NCBI RefSeq assembly: GCF_004005845.1
Contig: NZ_SADE01000002.1
Coordinates: 620,421-684,420 of the forward strand
DNA length: 64,000 nucleotides
Direction of reading: 5' to 3'
DNA from: Hwanghaeella grinnelliae
Lineage (GTDB): Bacteria > Pseudomonadota > Alphaproteobacteria > UBA8366 > Aestuariispiraceae
The first letter of the stretch is position 1; each line of letters begins with the position of its first letter. The notes beneath the pieces were generated by a model. The model did not search any database. It saw nothing but the letters and a program-made list of their open reading frames with translations, and was not told the DNA's origin. Made by a program: the position numbers and the translations under genes. This document shows, in pieces, positions 36,945 through 45,706 of this stretch.

Positions 36945-38042
36945 ATGAGCACAGATACAAAGCAAGCACCGTCGGATGTTGGCGCGGTGTTGGATGCGCA
37001 GGCTGAACAGGCTGCGGTGAAACCGGCAGCGAAAACGCCGACCCAGGCAAAGGCGAAATCAGCGAAGCCGAAAACCGCAAAAACCCGTGTTGCCAAAACG
37101 GGTAAGGCCAAGCCCGTGGGCGTTGAACCCGGCAAAACGGATCGAGCCGGGGCACCGCAGCATGATGGCGGTGAGCAACTGCACCACCTGGCTGAGATGC
37201 GGCACGATCCCGAAACCATTCGCCGCCTCTTCGAGAATGGCGAATATCCGTATCACACAAAGATCAAGCGGCAGGTCTATGAACAGCACAAGGCCGACCT
37301 TCAGGTCGAATTGCTGAAGGTCCAGCGCTGGGTGAAAGAGACGGGACAGAAAATTGTCATCCTGTTCGAAGGGCGCGACGCGGCCGGCAAGGGCGGCACC
37401 ATCAAACGCTTTATGGAACACTTGAACCCCCGCGGTGCGCGTGTCGTCGCATTGGAAAAACCCACCAACCAGGAACAGGGCCAGTGGTATTTCCAGCGCT
37501 ATGTCGAGCATTTGCCGACGGCGGGTGAAATCGTGATGTTCGACCGGTCCTGGTACAACCGGGCAGGGGTCGAGCGCGTCATGGGCTTCTGCAACGGCAA
37601 CGACTATCTGGAATTCATGCGACAGGTGCCTGAGCTTGAGCGGATGTGGACGCGGTCGGGCATCCGGCTTTACAAATACTGGTTCTCGGTCACCCAGGAC
37701 GAACAGAAACGCCGCTTCGCCCAGCGCAAGAAAGACCCGTTGAAACAGTGGAAGCTATCGCCGATCGACATCGCCTCGCTGGAAAAGTGGGAAGACTATA
37801 CCGAGGCGAAGGAAGCGATGTTCTTCTATACGGATACGGCGGACGCGCCGTGGACCATCGTAAAGTCATCCGACAAGAAACGCGCGCGCTTGAACTGCAT
37901 GCAGCATTTCCTCTCCACATTGTCCTATCCCGGAAAGAACGAGCATGTGGTTCATGGACCGGACCCGTTGATCGTCGGCTCCACCCATCATGTGATCGGT
38001 AAAAGTGAGCACATCCTGGGGGCAAGCCTGCAAGGCGATTAA
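36945..38042 (+). CDS. ppk2: Polyphosphate kinase 2 (class I-like)
   Basis: PPK2 transfers phosphate between polyphosphate and nucleoside diphosphates. Walker A is ILFEGRDAAGKGGTIKRF, Walker B FDRSWYNRAGVERVMGF, and the lid arginine/lysine region is RFAQRKKDPLKQWKLSPID; EDYTEAKEAMFFYTDT, WTIVKSSDKKRARLNCMQ also match. I start at the ATG at 36945 (GGGG 8 bases upstream), giving 365 residues. The first 75 residues are a Lys/Ala/Pro-rich extension, e.g. AKTPTQAKAKSAKPKTAK, reminiscent of histone H1-like tails, so DNA or polyP association is possible. Divergent from the desaturase with a shared FNR-type box. Confidence 0.94.
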   Translation: MSTDTKQAPSDVGAVLDAQAEQAAVKPAAKTPTQAKAKSAKPKTAKTRVAKTGKAKPVGVEPGKTDRAGAPQHDGGEQLHHLAEMRHDPETIRRLFENGEYPYHTKIKRQVYEQHKADLQVELLKVQRWVKETGQKIVILFEGRDAAGKGGTIKRFMEHLNPRGARVVALEKPTNQEQGQWYFQRYVEHLPTAGEIVMFDRSWYNRAGVERVMGFCNGNDYLEFMRQVPELERMWTRSGIRLYKYWFSVTQDEQKRRFAQRKKDPLKQWKLSPIDIASLEKWEDYTEAKEAMFFYTDTADAPWTIVKSSDKKRARLNCMQHFLSTLSYPGKNEHVVHGPDPLIVGSTHHVIGKSEHILGASLQGD

Positions 38043-38059
38043 CCCGTGCGGCCGGACGG

Positions 38060-38296
38060 TCAGGGTTCGTCGTGATCTTGGCGGTGGAAAGCCAATCCGT
38101 AGAGCCATTCCGCAAGTGTCAGGATCAGGAATCCACCGACGGCGAAGATCGGCAACCGCCATTCGACCAGATAGCCGCGATAGGGGCGGATTGGTTTCCA
38201 CCCGGTGAAATCGGGGAAATAGGTCCAGGCCGCCCAAAGCGCCGCGCCCAGCAGAACGGCGACGGACAGGCCCAGAATGTGGCGGAATGTCGTCAT
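38060..38296 (-). CDS. Small two-helix membrane protein of the Rieske operon
   Basis: A 78-residue protein I do not recognise. Two helices are evident (HILGLSVAVLLGAALWAAWT and LPIFAVGGFLILTLAEWLYG) around a conserved-looking periplasmic loop FPDFTGWKPIRPYRGYLVEW. It is the last of five minus-strand genes that begin at 41054, 13 bases after the preceding gene. A role as a small subunit or assembly factor of the heme/Rieske protein is plausible but unproven. Confidence 0.65.
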   Translation of the reverse strand: MTTFRHILGLSVAVLLGAALWAAWTYFPDFTGWKPIRPYRGYLVEWRLPIFAVGGFLILTLAEWLYGLAFHRQDHDEP

Positions 38297-38309
38297 CTGG
38301 CCTTTTCCT

Positions 38310-39071
38310 TCACCGCCTGCGAAGGCCGGTGGCGTCGACCGCCAACACCGTCAAATTGCCGATGCGGGTCAGCGCACCGTCCAGGGTGACCGGTTCCGCA
38401 GTGTGCCGCAGGATTTCCGGCGACAAGGCTTCTCCAGCCGGTCCGGTCATCAGAAAGAAGCTCTCCCCTTCCACCGGCGCGGCGGAGACGAAGACCGGCG
38501 GCTGTCCGCCCGCGATACACAGATTTGCGCAGGCCTTGTGGGCAAGGCCGGTGCCCGGTCGCATCGCACCGGCCGCGCATCGCCCGTCGCAGATTTCGCC
38601 GGACAGGCGCCAACGGCCTAACGGTTCGGCTTGCGGGATTGCCGCGGCGTCGCCCTCAATCGCGGCCAGGCCCTGTTTGCCGTTGCCCAATTGCAGCATG
38701 CGGAGCGAGCCGCGCTCCATCAGAATGCCGCGCACCGCGACCGCTTTGCCCGCCAGGGGTTGCACACGATCTTGCACGCCGGTCTTGCCGTTGCCGTTCA
38801 GCAGAATGACCTTTCCGGCCGGAATCGCCTCTGTCCCCTTGGTGACCCATAGCGCCGGATAGGCCCCGCCGATCACCGTGCCTTCAAGATTCTGGGGGCC
38901 GATATCGAAACGGAAACGACCGCCGTCGGGATCTGCCTGCGTCGCACCGACCAGCACGGCAGCGCCAGCGAAACCGACAGTCATAATCACGCAAACCGCA
39001 GCCAAGAAAGCCCGCAGGGGTTTCGGGATCTTTGCCGCCCAGCCGACGAAGAAGGGTTGTGCCGATGTCAT
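38310..39071 (-). CDS. Membrane-anchored protein with two CxxxC pairs, Rieske operon
   Basis: An unrecognised 253-residue protein. One N-terminal helix (about residues 18-42, PLRAFLAAVCVIMTVGFAG) anchors a periplasmic part with two OB-like beta halves (QNLEGTVIGGAYPALWV; LGRWRLSGEICDGRCAAGA). Cysteines form CDGRC and ACANLC, the second in the motif GLAHKACANLCIAGGQPP. Such spacing with a nearby His suggests a metal or redox site or a cytochrome-assembly role. It overlaps the Rieske gene by 4 bases (ATGA). No database family can be asserted from memory. Confidence 0.68.
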   Translation of the reverse strand: MTSAQPFFVGWAAKIPKPLRAFLAAVCVIMTVGFAGAAVLVGATQADPDGGRFRFDIGPQNLEGTVIGGAYPALWVTKGTEAIPAGKVILLNGNGKTGVQDRVQPLAGKAVAVRGILMERGSLRMLQLGNGKQGLAAIEGDAAAIPQAEPLGRWRLSGEICDGRCAAGAMRPGTGLAHKACANLCIAGGQPPVFVSAAPVEGESFFLMTGPAGEALSPEILRHTAEPVTLDGALTRIGNLTVLAVDATGLRRR

Positions 39072-40123
39072 GTCATTCCCCCTTCCATCAACCGAACGGG
39101 TTCCTGATAGGTGCCGGGCGGATTCGCTTTCCCATGAATGAACAGCATGCCGTCCGTCAGGCGTAGCCGATAGGTCGGGATCATTTCGGTAAAGGGCGGC
39201 GGGGAGCGCCCATCCTCCATCCGGTAGCCGAAACCGTGCCAGGGGCAGGTGATGCAGCCGCCGACAATCTTGCCTTCGCCGAGCGGTCCGTTCTGGTGGG
39301 CGCAGGCATTGGCGACCGCGGCCAGGGTATCGCCGTTGCGGAAGACCGCGACGCGTTCGTCCGGTGACAGCACGACGATCCGTCCGCGTTTGTCGGGGAT
39401 TTCCATCGGCGGGCAGACGGGGACCCAGTCGTCATCGGGTGAGGCTGTCGATGTCATCCGCCTTTCCTTCACAGCCGCCAGGACGTGCAGCACCGCCACC
39501 GCCCCCGCGCCGCCGAAAAGAAGCAGGGTCAGCCCAACCGTTGCCTGATCCAACCAGGCGCCGAAGGCCAGATGCCCGGTCGCCGCCAGGTAGCCCGCAT
39601 AGACCAGCAGGTGCAGCCGCTTCCACAGTTTGGGTCCCAGAAAACTGAGCCAGAAGTCATGACTGGTGAAGGCCATGACCGCCATGACCAGAAGCGCGAG
39701 GATGCCCAAAGCCTCGAACGGAAATCCGACCACATGGCCGAAGGCGGTGTTGGAACTCAGCAGGGCTTCCAGCATCGGCGTGCGGCTGAAGGCAAAGTAC
39801 CAATCCAGAACGAACAATGCATGACCGATTGCGATGAAAAAGGTCAGAACTCCAAAATGCCGCCGGTTGTACAAGAGCGGTAGGAACCGCGAATCCAATC
39901 GGGCGAGGGGGCCGATCAGCAGGATGACCGTCAGCATCAGATAGGCGCAGGTCCCGAAGGCGCGCGCCCGCCAAATCGGTGCGTCGACCGGCCTCGCATG
40001 GTCGGCAAGCGGCGGCGCGACATAGAGGAAAAGCGCGATATACAGGATGGCGGCCGCCAGCAAGACACCGTCATAGAACCATTTGTTTCGGTTCCACTGG
40101 ACGGGGATGTAGCGGACGCTCAT
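39068..40123 (-). CDS. Fusion of ferric-reductase-like heme membrane domain with a Rieske [2Fe-2S] domain
   Basis: Residues about 15-215 are a multi-helix b-heme domain like the ferric-reductase/YedZ (MsrQ) superfamily: RRHFGVLTFFIAIGHALFVL gives one histidine pair and LWKRLHLLVYAGYLAATGH the other. The C-terminal part (about 235-340) is a Rieske domain with Cys-x-His and Cys-x2-His ligands in ACAHQNGPLG and CITCPWHGFGY; the Rieske type is the oxygenase-ferredoxin form rather than bc1. The linker is cytoplasmic by the positive-inside rule. The chain could move electrons from a cytoplasmic donor across the membrane. The acceptor is unknown. Overlaps genes on both sides by 4 bases. Confidence 0.82.
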   Translation of the reverse strand: MSVRYIPVQWNRNKWFYDGVLLAAAILYIALFLYVAPPLADHARPVDAPIWRARAFGTCAYLMLTVILLIGPLARLDSRFLPLLYNRRHFGVLTFFIAIGHALFVLDWYFAFSRTPMLEALLSSNTAFGHVVGFPFEALGILALLVMAVMAFTSHDFWLSFLGPKLWKRLHLLVYAGYLAATGHLAFGAWLDQATVGLTLLLFGGAGAVAVLHVLAAVKERRMTSTASPDDDWVPVCPPMEIPDKRGRIVVLSPDERVAVFRNGDTLAAVANACAHQNGPLGEGKIVGGCITCPWHGFGYRMEDGRSPPPFTEMIPTYRLRLTDGMLFIHGKANPPGTYQEPVRLMEGGMT

Positions 40124-40509
40124 GACCAGCCCCGTATATCGGCAAGGCTCAGTTTTTCAGGGGGCGGCGGGGTCGATCCATCCGGTCGAACCATAAGGGC
40201 GGTCAGAAGGATCGCCGCGATGCAGGCGGCCAGACCGAAACCCAGCCGGCCGATCGCCTTGCGCTGCGGGGTGTGGCGGTTGCGCCAGGCCTCGCGACCC
40301 GACGCGGCCAATCGCCAACGCCAAAGGACGATGGGCCAAAGCAGGACAAGACCCGGTGCGATGAGCACGCGGAAAACATAGCCGCCCCTGGCGTTCGGCT
40401 CTACACGGTCCAATCCGAAAAGCAGAAAAGCGATTGCGATAACAGCGCCCGCGCCGAGCCAAAGCTGTGCCGCGGCAATAAGGAACTGGGCGGTTTCGGC
40501 CGCGTTCAT
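40120..40509 (-). CDS. Three-helix membrane protein of the Rieske operon
   Basis: A 129-residue protein with no family I recognise. Helices lie at about residues 8-32 (LIAAAQLWLGAGAVIAIAFL), 44-63 (YVFRVLIAPGLVLLWPIVLW) and 88-108 (LGFGLAACIAAILLTALMV). The basic loop WRWRLAASGREAWRNRHTPQ sits between helices 2 and 3. Its stop overlaps the Rieske fusion start and its ATG overlaps the FMN reductase stop, so the five genes are one translational chain. Likely a subunit of the same membrane complex; function unknown. Confidence 0.65.
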   Translation of the reverse strand: MNAAETAQFLIAAAQLWLGAGAVIAIAFLLFGLDRVEPNARGGYVFRVLIAPGLVLLWPIVLWRWRLAASGREAWRNRHTPQRKAIGRLGFGLAACIAAILLTALMVRPDGSTPPPPEKLSLADIRGWS

Positions 40510-41054
40510 TTTGCCTCTTTGACCAAGGCAACCAGCGCAGCGACATGGCGGTTGAGCGCCTTGTCGGTCCGTTCATCCACAAGATTGCCTGCCTCGTCGA
40601 AAGCCTTGCTCGCTTGGGCGACCATCAGTTCGGGCAATTGCATGATCCGTGGATTGAAAGGGGTCAGGCAATGGCGCAGTGAATACTGCGACCGCTCGCC
40701 GCCGGCGCGCCCGGCCGCCGCCGACATGATGACGACGGGCTTTTCATTCAGGGGTTGGTTTTCGTCCCGGCTGATCCAATCGAGAGCGTTCTTCAAGCCG
40801 CCCGGCAGGTTCTTGTTGTATTCGGGGGTTGAGATCAGCACGCCGTCGGCCGCGCGGATCTGGTCCACCAGCACGGTAACGCCGGGCGGGGTGCCTTCTG
40901 CCTCAAGATCCTCATCGAACAACGGCAGGCGAATATCGGCCAAGGTGCACGCGGCATTGAAGTCGGGCCCGGACAGTTTTTGGAAGGCCAGTCGGATCAG
41001 CGCGGTATTGAACGAAGCACGGCGCAGCGACCCGGAAATCCCTAGGATTTTCAT
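40506..41054 (-). CDS. NAD(P)H-dependent FMN reductase (flavodoxin-like)
   Basis: A 182-residue member of the FMN_red/WrbA-like branch. The phosphate-binding loop of FMN is ILGISGSLRRASFNTALIR near the N-terminus, and ISTPEYNKNLPGGLKNALDW is the flavin-contact signature. The C-terminal helical part (QYSLRHCLTPFNPRIMQLPE) fits. I start at the ATG at 41054 with GGAAGG 10 bases upstream; a TTG at 41072 adds six residues. It is the first gene of the Rieske operon and may supply reduced flavin or electrons to the membrane protein. Confidence 0.85.
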   Translation of the reverse strand: MKILGISGSLRRASFNTALIRLAFQKLSGPDFNAACTLADIRLPLFDEDLEAEGTPPGVTVLVDQIRAADGVLISTPEYNKNLPGGLKNALDWISRDENQPLNEKPVVIMSAAAGRAGGERSQYSLRHCLTPFNPRIMQLPELMVAQASKAFDEAGNLVDERTDKALNRHVAALVALVKEAK

Positions 41055-41194
41055 TTGATGACGACCTTCCAATCAAAGCTCATTAAATCGCGACCCAGTT
41101 GGAAACCGCGTCCGGCTTCATATACCCATACCGCATTTTGCGCCAGTAACGTCCGGTCCCAGGGGCGTGAAGTCCACGTGACCCTGGAAAGGCC

Positions 41195-41914
41195 CTATAA
41201 CAAAAAGGTGGCGATCAGCGGCAGCAGCACGGCGGTCGCCAAACCGTTCAGCCCCATGGCAAGGCCTGAGAAAGCAGCCGCGGTTTCCCCCAATTGCACC
41301 GCGCGCGCCGTGCCGATCCCGTGGGAGGCGAGGCCGAGCGCGAAACCCTGCACGCGCGGATCGTGGACGCGGATCAAGTTCAGCACGCCGGTCCCGAACG
41401 CCGCCCCGATGATGCCGGTCAACATGACCAGCACGGCGGTCAGCGTCGGCAGCCCGCCCATATCCTCCGCAATTGCCATGGCGATGGGCGCGGTCGCCGA
41501 TTTCGGGGCCAGCGAGACAAGCAGCGCCGTCGACCCGTCCAGCAGCCAGGCGATGCCCACCGCCGATCCCGCCGCGGTCAGCGACCCCACCACCAGGGCC
41601 ACCGCCAGCGCGGCCGCGGACCGGCGCACATGGGCGAATTGTCGATAGAGCGGCACGGCAAGCGCCACCGTGGCGGGGCCCAGCAAGAAATGAACAAACT
41701 GCGCGCCCTCGAAATAGGTGCCGTATTCCGTATCGGTCAGGATCAACAAGGTCGACAGCAGCGCGACCGCGATCAGCACCGGGTTCACCAGTGGGTGGCG
41801 TTTGCATTTCCCGTGTATCCACAGGCCCACTTGATAGGCGACAAGGGTGAAGGTCAGCCCGGCCAGCGGACTGGCCGACAGATAGACCCAAATGTCACGC
41901 GCGGTGTCGGTCAT
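41195..41914 (-). CDS. lrgB: LrgB family membrane protein
   Basis: LrgB/CidB partners LrgA in holin-like or pyruvate/glycolate transport functions; the role differs between organisms. At 239 residues it has multiple helices and the family segments LVSLAPKSATAPIAMAIAED, MGGLPTLTAVLVMLTGIIGA and ALGLASHGIGTARAVQLGE. Its start overlaps the lrgA stop by 4 bases (ATGA), so the pair is coupled. No regulator such as LytTR is seen beside it. Confidence 0.93.
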   Translation of the reverse strand: MTDTARDIWVYLSASPLAGLTFTLVAYQVGLWIHGKCKRHPLVNPVLIAVALLSTLLILTDTEYGTYFEGAQFVHFLLGPATVALAVPLYRQFAHVRRSAAALAVALVVGSLTAAGSAVGIAWLLDGSTALLVSLAPKSATAPIAMAIAEDMGGLPTLTAVLVMLTGIIGAAFGTGVLNLIRVHDPRVQGFALGLASHGIGTARAVQLGETAAAFSGLAMGLNGLATAVLLPLIATFLL

Positions 41915-42264
41915 TTGGTGCCGTCGCTTTTCGGCATCAACCAGTGCAGGACCAGGGCGGTGACGACAATCGCGGCCAAGGTGCTACCGACCAACGCCGC
42001 GGCGACGGGTCGCCATTCCGCTTGCAATAACCCGATATGGGTAATAACCCCGACGCCCGCCGGCACGAACAACAACGCCAAGTGTTGCAGCAAGCCGGAA
42101 GATGCCGAAGCCAACCCGTCCGGAACCGATCCTTTGATGACCAACCCGCCGAACAACAATGCCATCCCGATCACAGGCCCCGGCACGGGCAGGTCCAGCG
42201 CCAGCCTTATTACTTCGCCGGCAAGCTGACAGACGAGGAGTAGGGTTATGAAGCCTAAGGGCAT
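41911..42264 (-). CDS. lrgA: CidA/LrgA family protein
   Basis: A small holin-like membrane protein of 117 residues with four helices. Family segments: LLLVCQLAGEVIRLALDLPVPGPVIGMAL (the PGPVIGM core) and LLFVPAGVGVITHIGLL. It precedes lrgB with a 4-base overlap. In plants and some bacteria LrgAB homologues transport glycolate/glycerate or pyruvate, which may be more relevant here than murein-hydrolase control. Confidence 0.92.
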   Translation of the reverse strand: MPLGFITLLLVCQLAGEVIRLALDLPVPGPVIGMALLFGGLVIKGSVPDGLASASSGLLQHLALLFVPAGVGVITHIGLLQAEWRPVAAALVGSTLAAIVVTALVLHWLMPKSDGTK

Positions 42265-42528
42265 GAGGTTTCCTCACCAGTTCGGCGCGTGGCCGCCGGA
42301 TGGATTTTGCTGTTAGAGTTCAGTATGGCGGAAGAGAACCCGGACGCAATGGAAAGGGGATGTTTTGCGGCGGGTTGGTCGGCCTGCCATATGGACAAGC
42401 CTTGGGTTGAATATTGCGACGTGTCGTAAACGGACGCGCACGTGGCGCTCAGACGAGGGCTGAGACGGCATGGTCCGTGCGACTCGACGGGCACCGCGAG
42501 GACCCTTCATGTCTTGAAAGGACGGGTA

Positions 42529-43830
42529 ATGATTCAAGTGCTGGGCAGCATCTGGGCGCTTCTTACCGGAATCGTGTTGATCATGTTGGGCAACGGCATG
42601 CACTTCACCCTGATCGGTCTGCGCGGCGGGATCGAGGGATTCTCGGCATCGGAATTGGCCATCGTCACTTCCGGCTATTTCATGGGTTTCCTGTCGGGCG
42701 CACGGTATACGCCGAAACTGATCCAGCGCGTCGGGCATGTGCGCGTTTTCGCGGCATTGGGCAGTTTCATGTCGGCGGGGTTGATCGCTTTTCCGCTGGT
42801 GACCGAACCCTGGGCCTGGACAATCCTGCGCCTGCTGGTGGGCTTTTGCATGTCGGGCATTTATGTCGCGGCGGAAAGCTGGCTGAACGATGCCGCCACC
42901 AATGAGTCGCGCGGGAAGGTTCTGTCGGCCTACATGATCGCCCAGACGCTGGGCATTATCGGGGCGCAAGGTCTGCTGACGCTGGGCGATGCCGGGACGT
43001 CCGTTCTTTTCATCGGCGCGTCGATCCTTGTGTCGGTATCCTTTGCCCCGATCCTGCTTTCCGCCAGCCGCGCGCCGGCCACCGACGTTGTCCGCCCCAT
43101 GTCCCTGCGGAAGCTTTTCTCGCTCTCGCCGCTCGGGACCATCGGGATATTCGTCCTTGGCGGCGTGTACGCGGCGCAATCGGGCATGGGCGCTGTTTAC
43201 GGATCTCAAATTGGACTGACGGCATCGCAGATCGCCTTGTTCATTGCGATGCTTTTCGGCGGCGCGCTGTTGCTGCAATACCCGATCGGTTGGCTTTCGG
43301 ACCGTGTGGATCGTCGGAAACTGATCTTCGGCGCGGCTCTGCTTGGTGCTGTTTCCTGCACTTTGGGCTGGCTTGCTGACGGACGGCTTGAGTTCATGAT
43401 GGCCGCGGCCTTCCTGGCCGGCGGGGTGACGACACCGCTTTACGCTCTGTTCCTGGCCTATACCAATGACTACCTGTCGGTTGAGGATATGCCGGCTGCC
43501 TCCGGTGGGCTGATTTTCATTTTCGGCTTGGGCGCCATTTTGGGGCCGCTTGCCACGGGTGGGGCAATGGAAAGCCTTGGACCCTTCGCATTCTGGCTGG
43601 TGCTCGGCGCGATGTTCGGCGTCATCGCGCTCTATGCCCTCTATCGCATGTCGCAACGCGCGGCGGTCTCGGTGGAAGAGACCGAAAGTTACCTCAGCGT
43701 CCTGCCCACGGCGTCGCCGGTCGCGGTTGAGGCCGCCGGCGCCTGGGCCGCCGAAAACGCCGAGGCCGAGCGCGAGGCTGAAGCAGAAGCAGAGAAGGAC
43801 GCCGAGGAGGACGCCGGCGACAAACCTTGA
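42529..43830 (+). CDS. MFS transporter (YcaD/UMF-like) with acidic C-terminal tail
   Basis: A 12-helix major-facilitator protein of 433 residues from the ATG at 42529, which has AAGGACGG upstream; a longer in-frame extension begins at 42442 but lacks support. Helices begin SIWALLTGIVLIMLGNGMHF, and the motif-A-like loop appears at YPIGWLSDRVDRRKLIFGA. AESWLNDAATNESRGKVLSA is typical of the YcaD group. The last 45 residues are an Ala/Glu tail (AENAEAEREAEAEAEKDAEE), cytoplasmic and disordered. Substrate unknown. It is divergent from lrgA. Confidence 0.88.
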   Translation: MIQVLGSIWALLTGIVLIMLGNGMHFTLIGLRGGIEGFSASELAIVTSGYFMGFLSGARYTPKLIQRVGHVRVFAALGSFMSAGLIAFPLVTEPWAWTILRLLVGFCMSGIYVAAESWLNDAATNESRGKVLSAYMIAQTLGIIGAQGLLTLGDAGTSVLFIGASILVSVSFAPILLSASRAPATDVVRPMSLRKLFSLSPLGTIGIFVLGGVYAAQSGMGAVYGSQIGLTASQIALFIAMLFGGALLLQYPIGWLSDRVDRRKLIFGAALLGAVSCTLGWLADGRLEFMMAAAFLAGGVTTPLYALFLAYTNDYLSVEDMPAASGGLIFIFGLGAILGPLATGGAMESLGPFAFWLVLGAMFGVIALYALYRMSQRAAVSVEETESYLSVLPTASPVAVEAAGAWAAENAEAEREAEAEAEKDAEEDAGDKP

Positions 43831-43937
43831 TTTTCGGGTGTTCAGTTCGAGCGGGTCACCCTGTCACGATTATTCCGCGTGACAGTGGCCACAAGATCGA
43901 AAACGCTTCGACGGAATTTGAAGGCTGTGGACGAAAC

Positions 43938-45458
43938 CTAGCCACTCGGCCTGACGCGCCGGTAGGCGAGGGCTTCGGCGATGTGCTGGCGGCGGACTTG
44001 GGGTGCGCCTTCCATATCGGCGATGGTGCGGGCGACGCGCAGGACGCGATGGTAGCCCCGTGCGGTGAGTTTCAGTTTTGTCGTGGCGTCGGCCAGCAGG
44101 GCCCGGCCGGGATCGTCCGGCGCGGCGACCTCTTCCAACAAGGTGCCGTCGACATCGGCGTTGGTGCGGATTGGTTTGGATGCTTTCACATCGGCGTAAC
44201 GCGCGGTCTGGATGTCACGGGCGGCGCGGATGCGGGCGGCGACCTCCGCCGATCCTTCCGCCGGCGGCGGCAGGGAAAGGTCCATCGGGTTCACGGCCGG
44301 CACATCCACATGAATATCGATCCGGTCGAAAAGCGGTCCTGAGATCTTGGCTTGGTAGTCCAAGGCACAGCGCGGCGCGCGGCTGCAGGCCATGTCCGGG
44401 TCGTCCAGATGGCCGCAGCGGCAGGGGTTCATCGCGGCCACCAGTTGGATGCGTGCCGGATAGGTCACATGCGCATTGGCGCGGGCAACGACGGACTTCG
44501 CCGTCTCCAACGGTTGCCGCAAGGATTCCAAACTTTGACGATTGAACTCAGGCAATTCGTCCAGAAACAGCACACCATTGTGGGCCAGGCTGATCTCCCC
44601 CGGCCGGGCGCGCTGGCCGCCGCCGACAAGCGCGGGGGTGCTGACCGTATGGTGCGGGTTGCGAAACGGCCGGCGCGTGGCGAGGCCCTGTTCCATCAAT
44701 ATGCCCGCGACGCTTTGGACGAGGGAGAGTTCCAACGCTTCCTTCGGCTGAAGCGGGGGAAGGATGCCGGGAAGCCGTTCGGCCAACATGCTTTTGCCCG
44801 CGCCCGGCGGGCCGACCATCAAAAGGTTATGGCCGCCGGCCGCCGCGATCTCCAGCGCCCGTTTGGCCGCTTCCTGACCTTTGATATCCTTCAGGTCGGG
44901 ACCGGCCAATTCATCGGCGGCGACAATTCCTTCCGGCCGCGCGAGGGCGACCCGGCCCTTGAAATGGTTCACCAGGGTCAACAGATCGGCGGGCGCCAAG
45001 ACTTCCAGGTCGCCTGCCCAAACCGCTTCCGACCCACAGGGCGCGGGACAGACTAGGCCCTTGTCCTGTTCCATCGCCGCCATCGCGGCGGGCAGCACGC
45101 CGCTGACCGGGGCAAGACGGGAATCCAACCCCAATTCGCCCAAGACGACGAAACCGTCCAGGGCGTCGCTGGGAATAACCTCCAGCGCCAGCATCAGGCC
45201 CAATGCGATGGGCAGGTCGTAGTGGCTGCCTTCCTTCTGCAAATCGGCGGGTGACAGGTTGATGGTGATGCGTTTGGGCGGCAAGGCAAGGCCGATGGCC
45301 GTCAGGGCAGACCGCACCCGTTCCTTGCTTTCGGCCACCGCCTTGTCCGGCAGGCCGACAATCGCGAAGGACGGCAATCCGTTCGACAACTGAACCTGAA
45401 CATCGACGGGCCGCGTCTCAACCCCCTGAAAGGCGACCGTCGTCACATGCGCAACCAA
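43938..45458 (-). CDS. comM: YifB/ComM family magnesium-chelatase-like AAA+ ATPase
   Basis: ComM-type hexameric helicases promote branch migration during natural transformation. The N-terminal domain has FAIVGLPDKAVAESKERVRSA. Walker A is VGPPGAGKSMLAERLPG, Walker B GVLFLDELPEF, then RQSLESLRQPLE, and the zinc-finger-like NPCRCG, typical of the family. Length 506 residues, full. It stands alone. Competence genes are not seen in the window; the family is found in many non-competent bacteria. Confidence 0.95.
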   Translation of the reverse strand: MVAHVTTVAFQGVETRPVDVQVQLSNGLPSFAIVGLPDKAVAESKERVRSALTAIGLALPPKRITINLSPADLQKEGSHYDLPIALGLMLALEVIPSDALDGFVVLGELGLDSRLAPVSGVLPAAMAAMEQDKGLVCPAPCGSEAVWAGDLEVLAPADLLTLVNHFKGRVALARPEGIVAADELAGPDLKDIKGQEAAKRALEIAAAGGHNLLMVGPPGAGKSMLAERLPGILPPLQPKEALELSLVQSVAGILMEQGLATRRPFRNPHHTVSTPALVGGGQRARPGEISLAHNGVLFLDELPEFNRQSLESLRQPLETAKSVVARANAHVTYPARIQLVAAMNPCRCGHLDDPDMACSRAPRCALDYQAKISGPLFDRIDIHVDVPAVNPMDLSLPPPAEGSAEVAARIRAARDIQTARYADVKASKPIRTNADVDGTLLEEVAAPDDPGRALLADATTKLKLTARGYHRVLRVARTIADMEGAPQVRRQHIAEALAYRRVRPSG

Positions 45459-45592
45459 ACCACCACTCCGTCCTATGGTTGCGAAAACTATACCCGGTTC
45501 GCCTTATAAGGCACGCGGGAAATACCGCCTATTGCGGATGTGGTCCCCTACGGTGCGTTGTTTCCACGGGACGGCCTTGGGGATAGTCTTCT

Positions 45593-45706
45593 GAAAACGA
45601 CGCTACTGCCCGGCATTCGAAGGGAGCCATCGTGACCGAATTTCCATCGCCAGATTCCCATGCCGCCTGCCGCAGCGCCATCGTTCCCGGCCAAGGCGCT
45701 GTCCTC
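45593..45706 (+). repeat. Upstream copy of an imperfect duplicated leader (partner 46691-46807)
   Basis: From GAAAAC through an AAGGGAG Shine-Dalgarno and GTGACCGA start region to about codon 25, this stretch aligns by eye with 46691-46807 at roughly three of four positions with a few 1-2 base gaps. The encoded peptides align without gaps over 25 residues (identical at M1, T2, P5, S6, S9, A16, P19, G20, A23). Confidence 0.5.

Noticed and set aside
42313-43656. A 447-codon minus-strand frame opposite the MFS transporter
   Set aside because: The plus strand has clear membrane helices, a motif-A-like loop and a good Shine-Dalgarno; the minus-strand protein is polar and compositionally odd.
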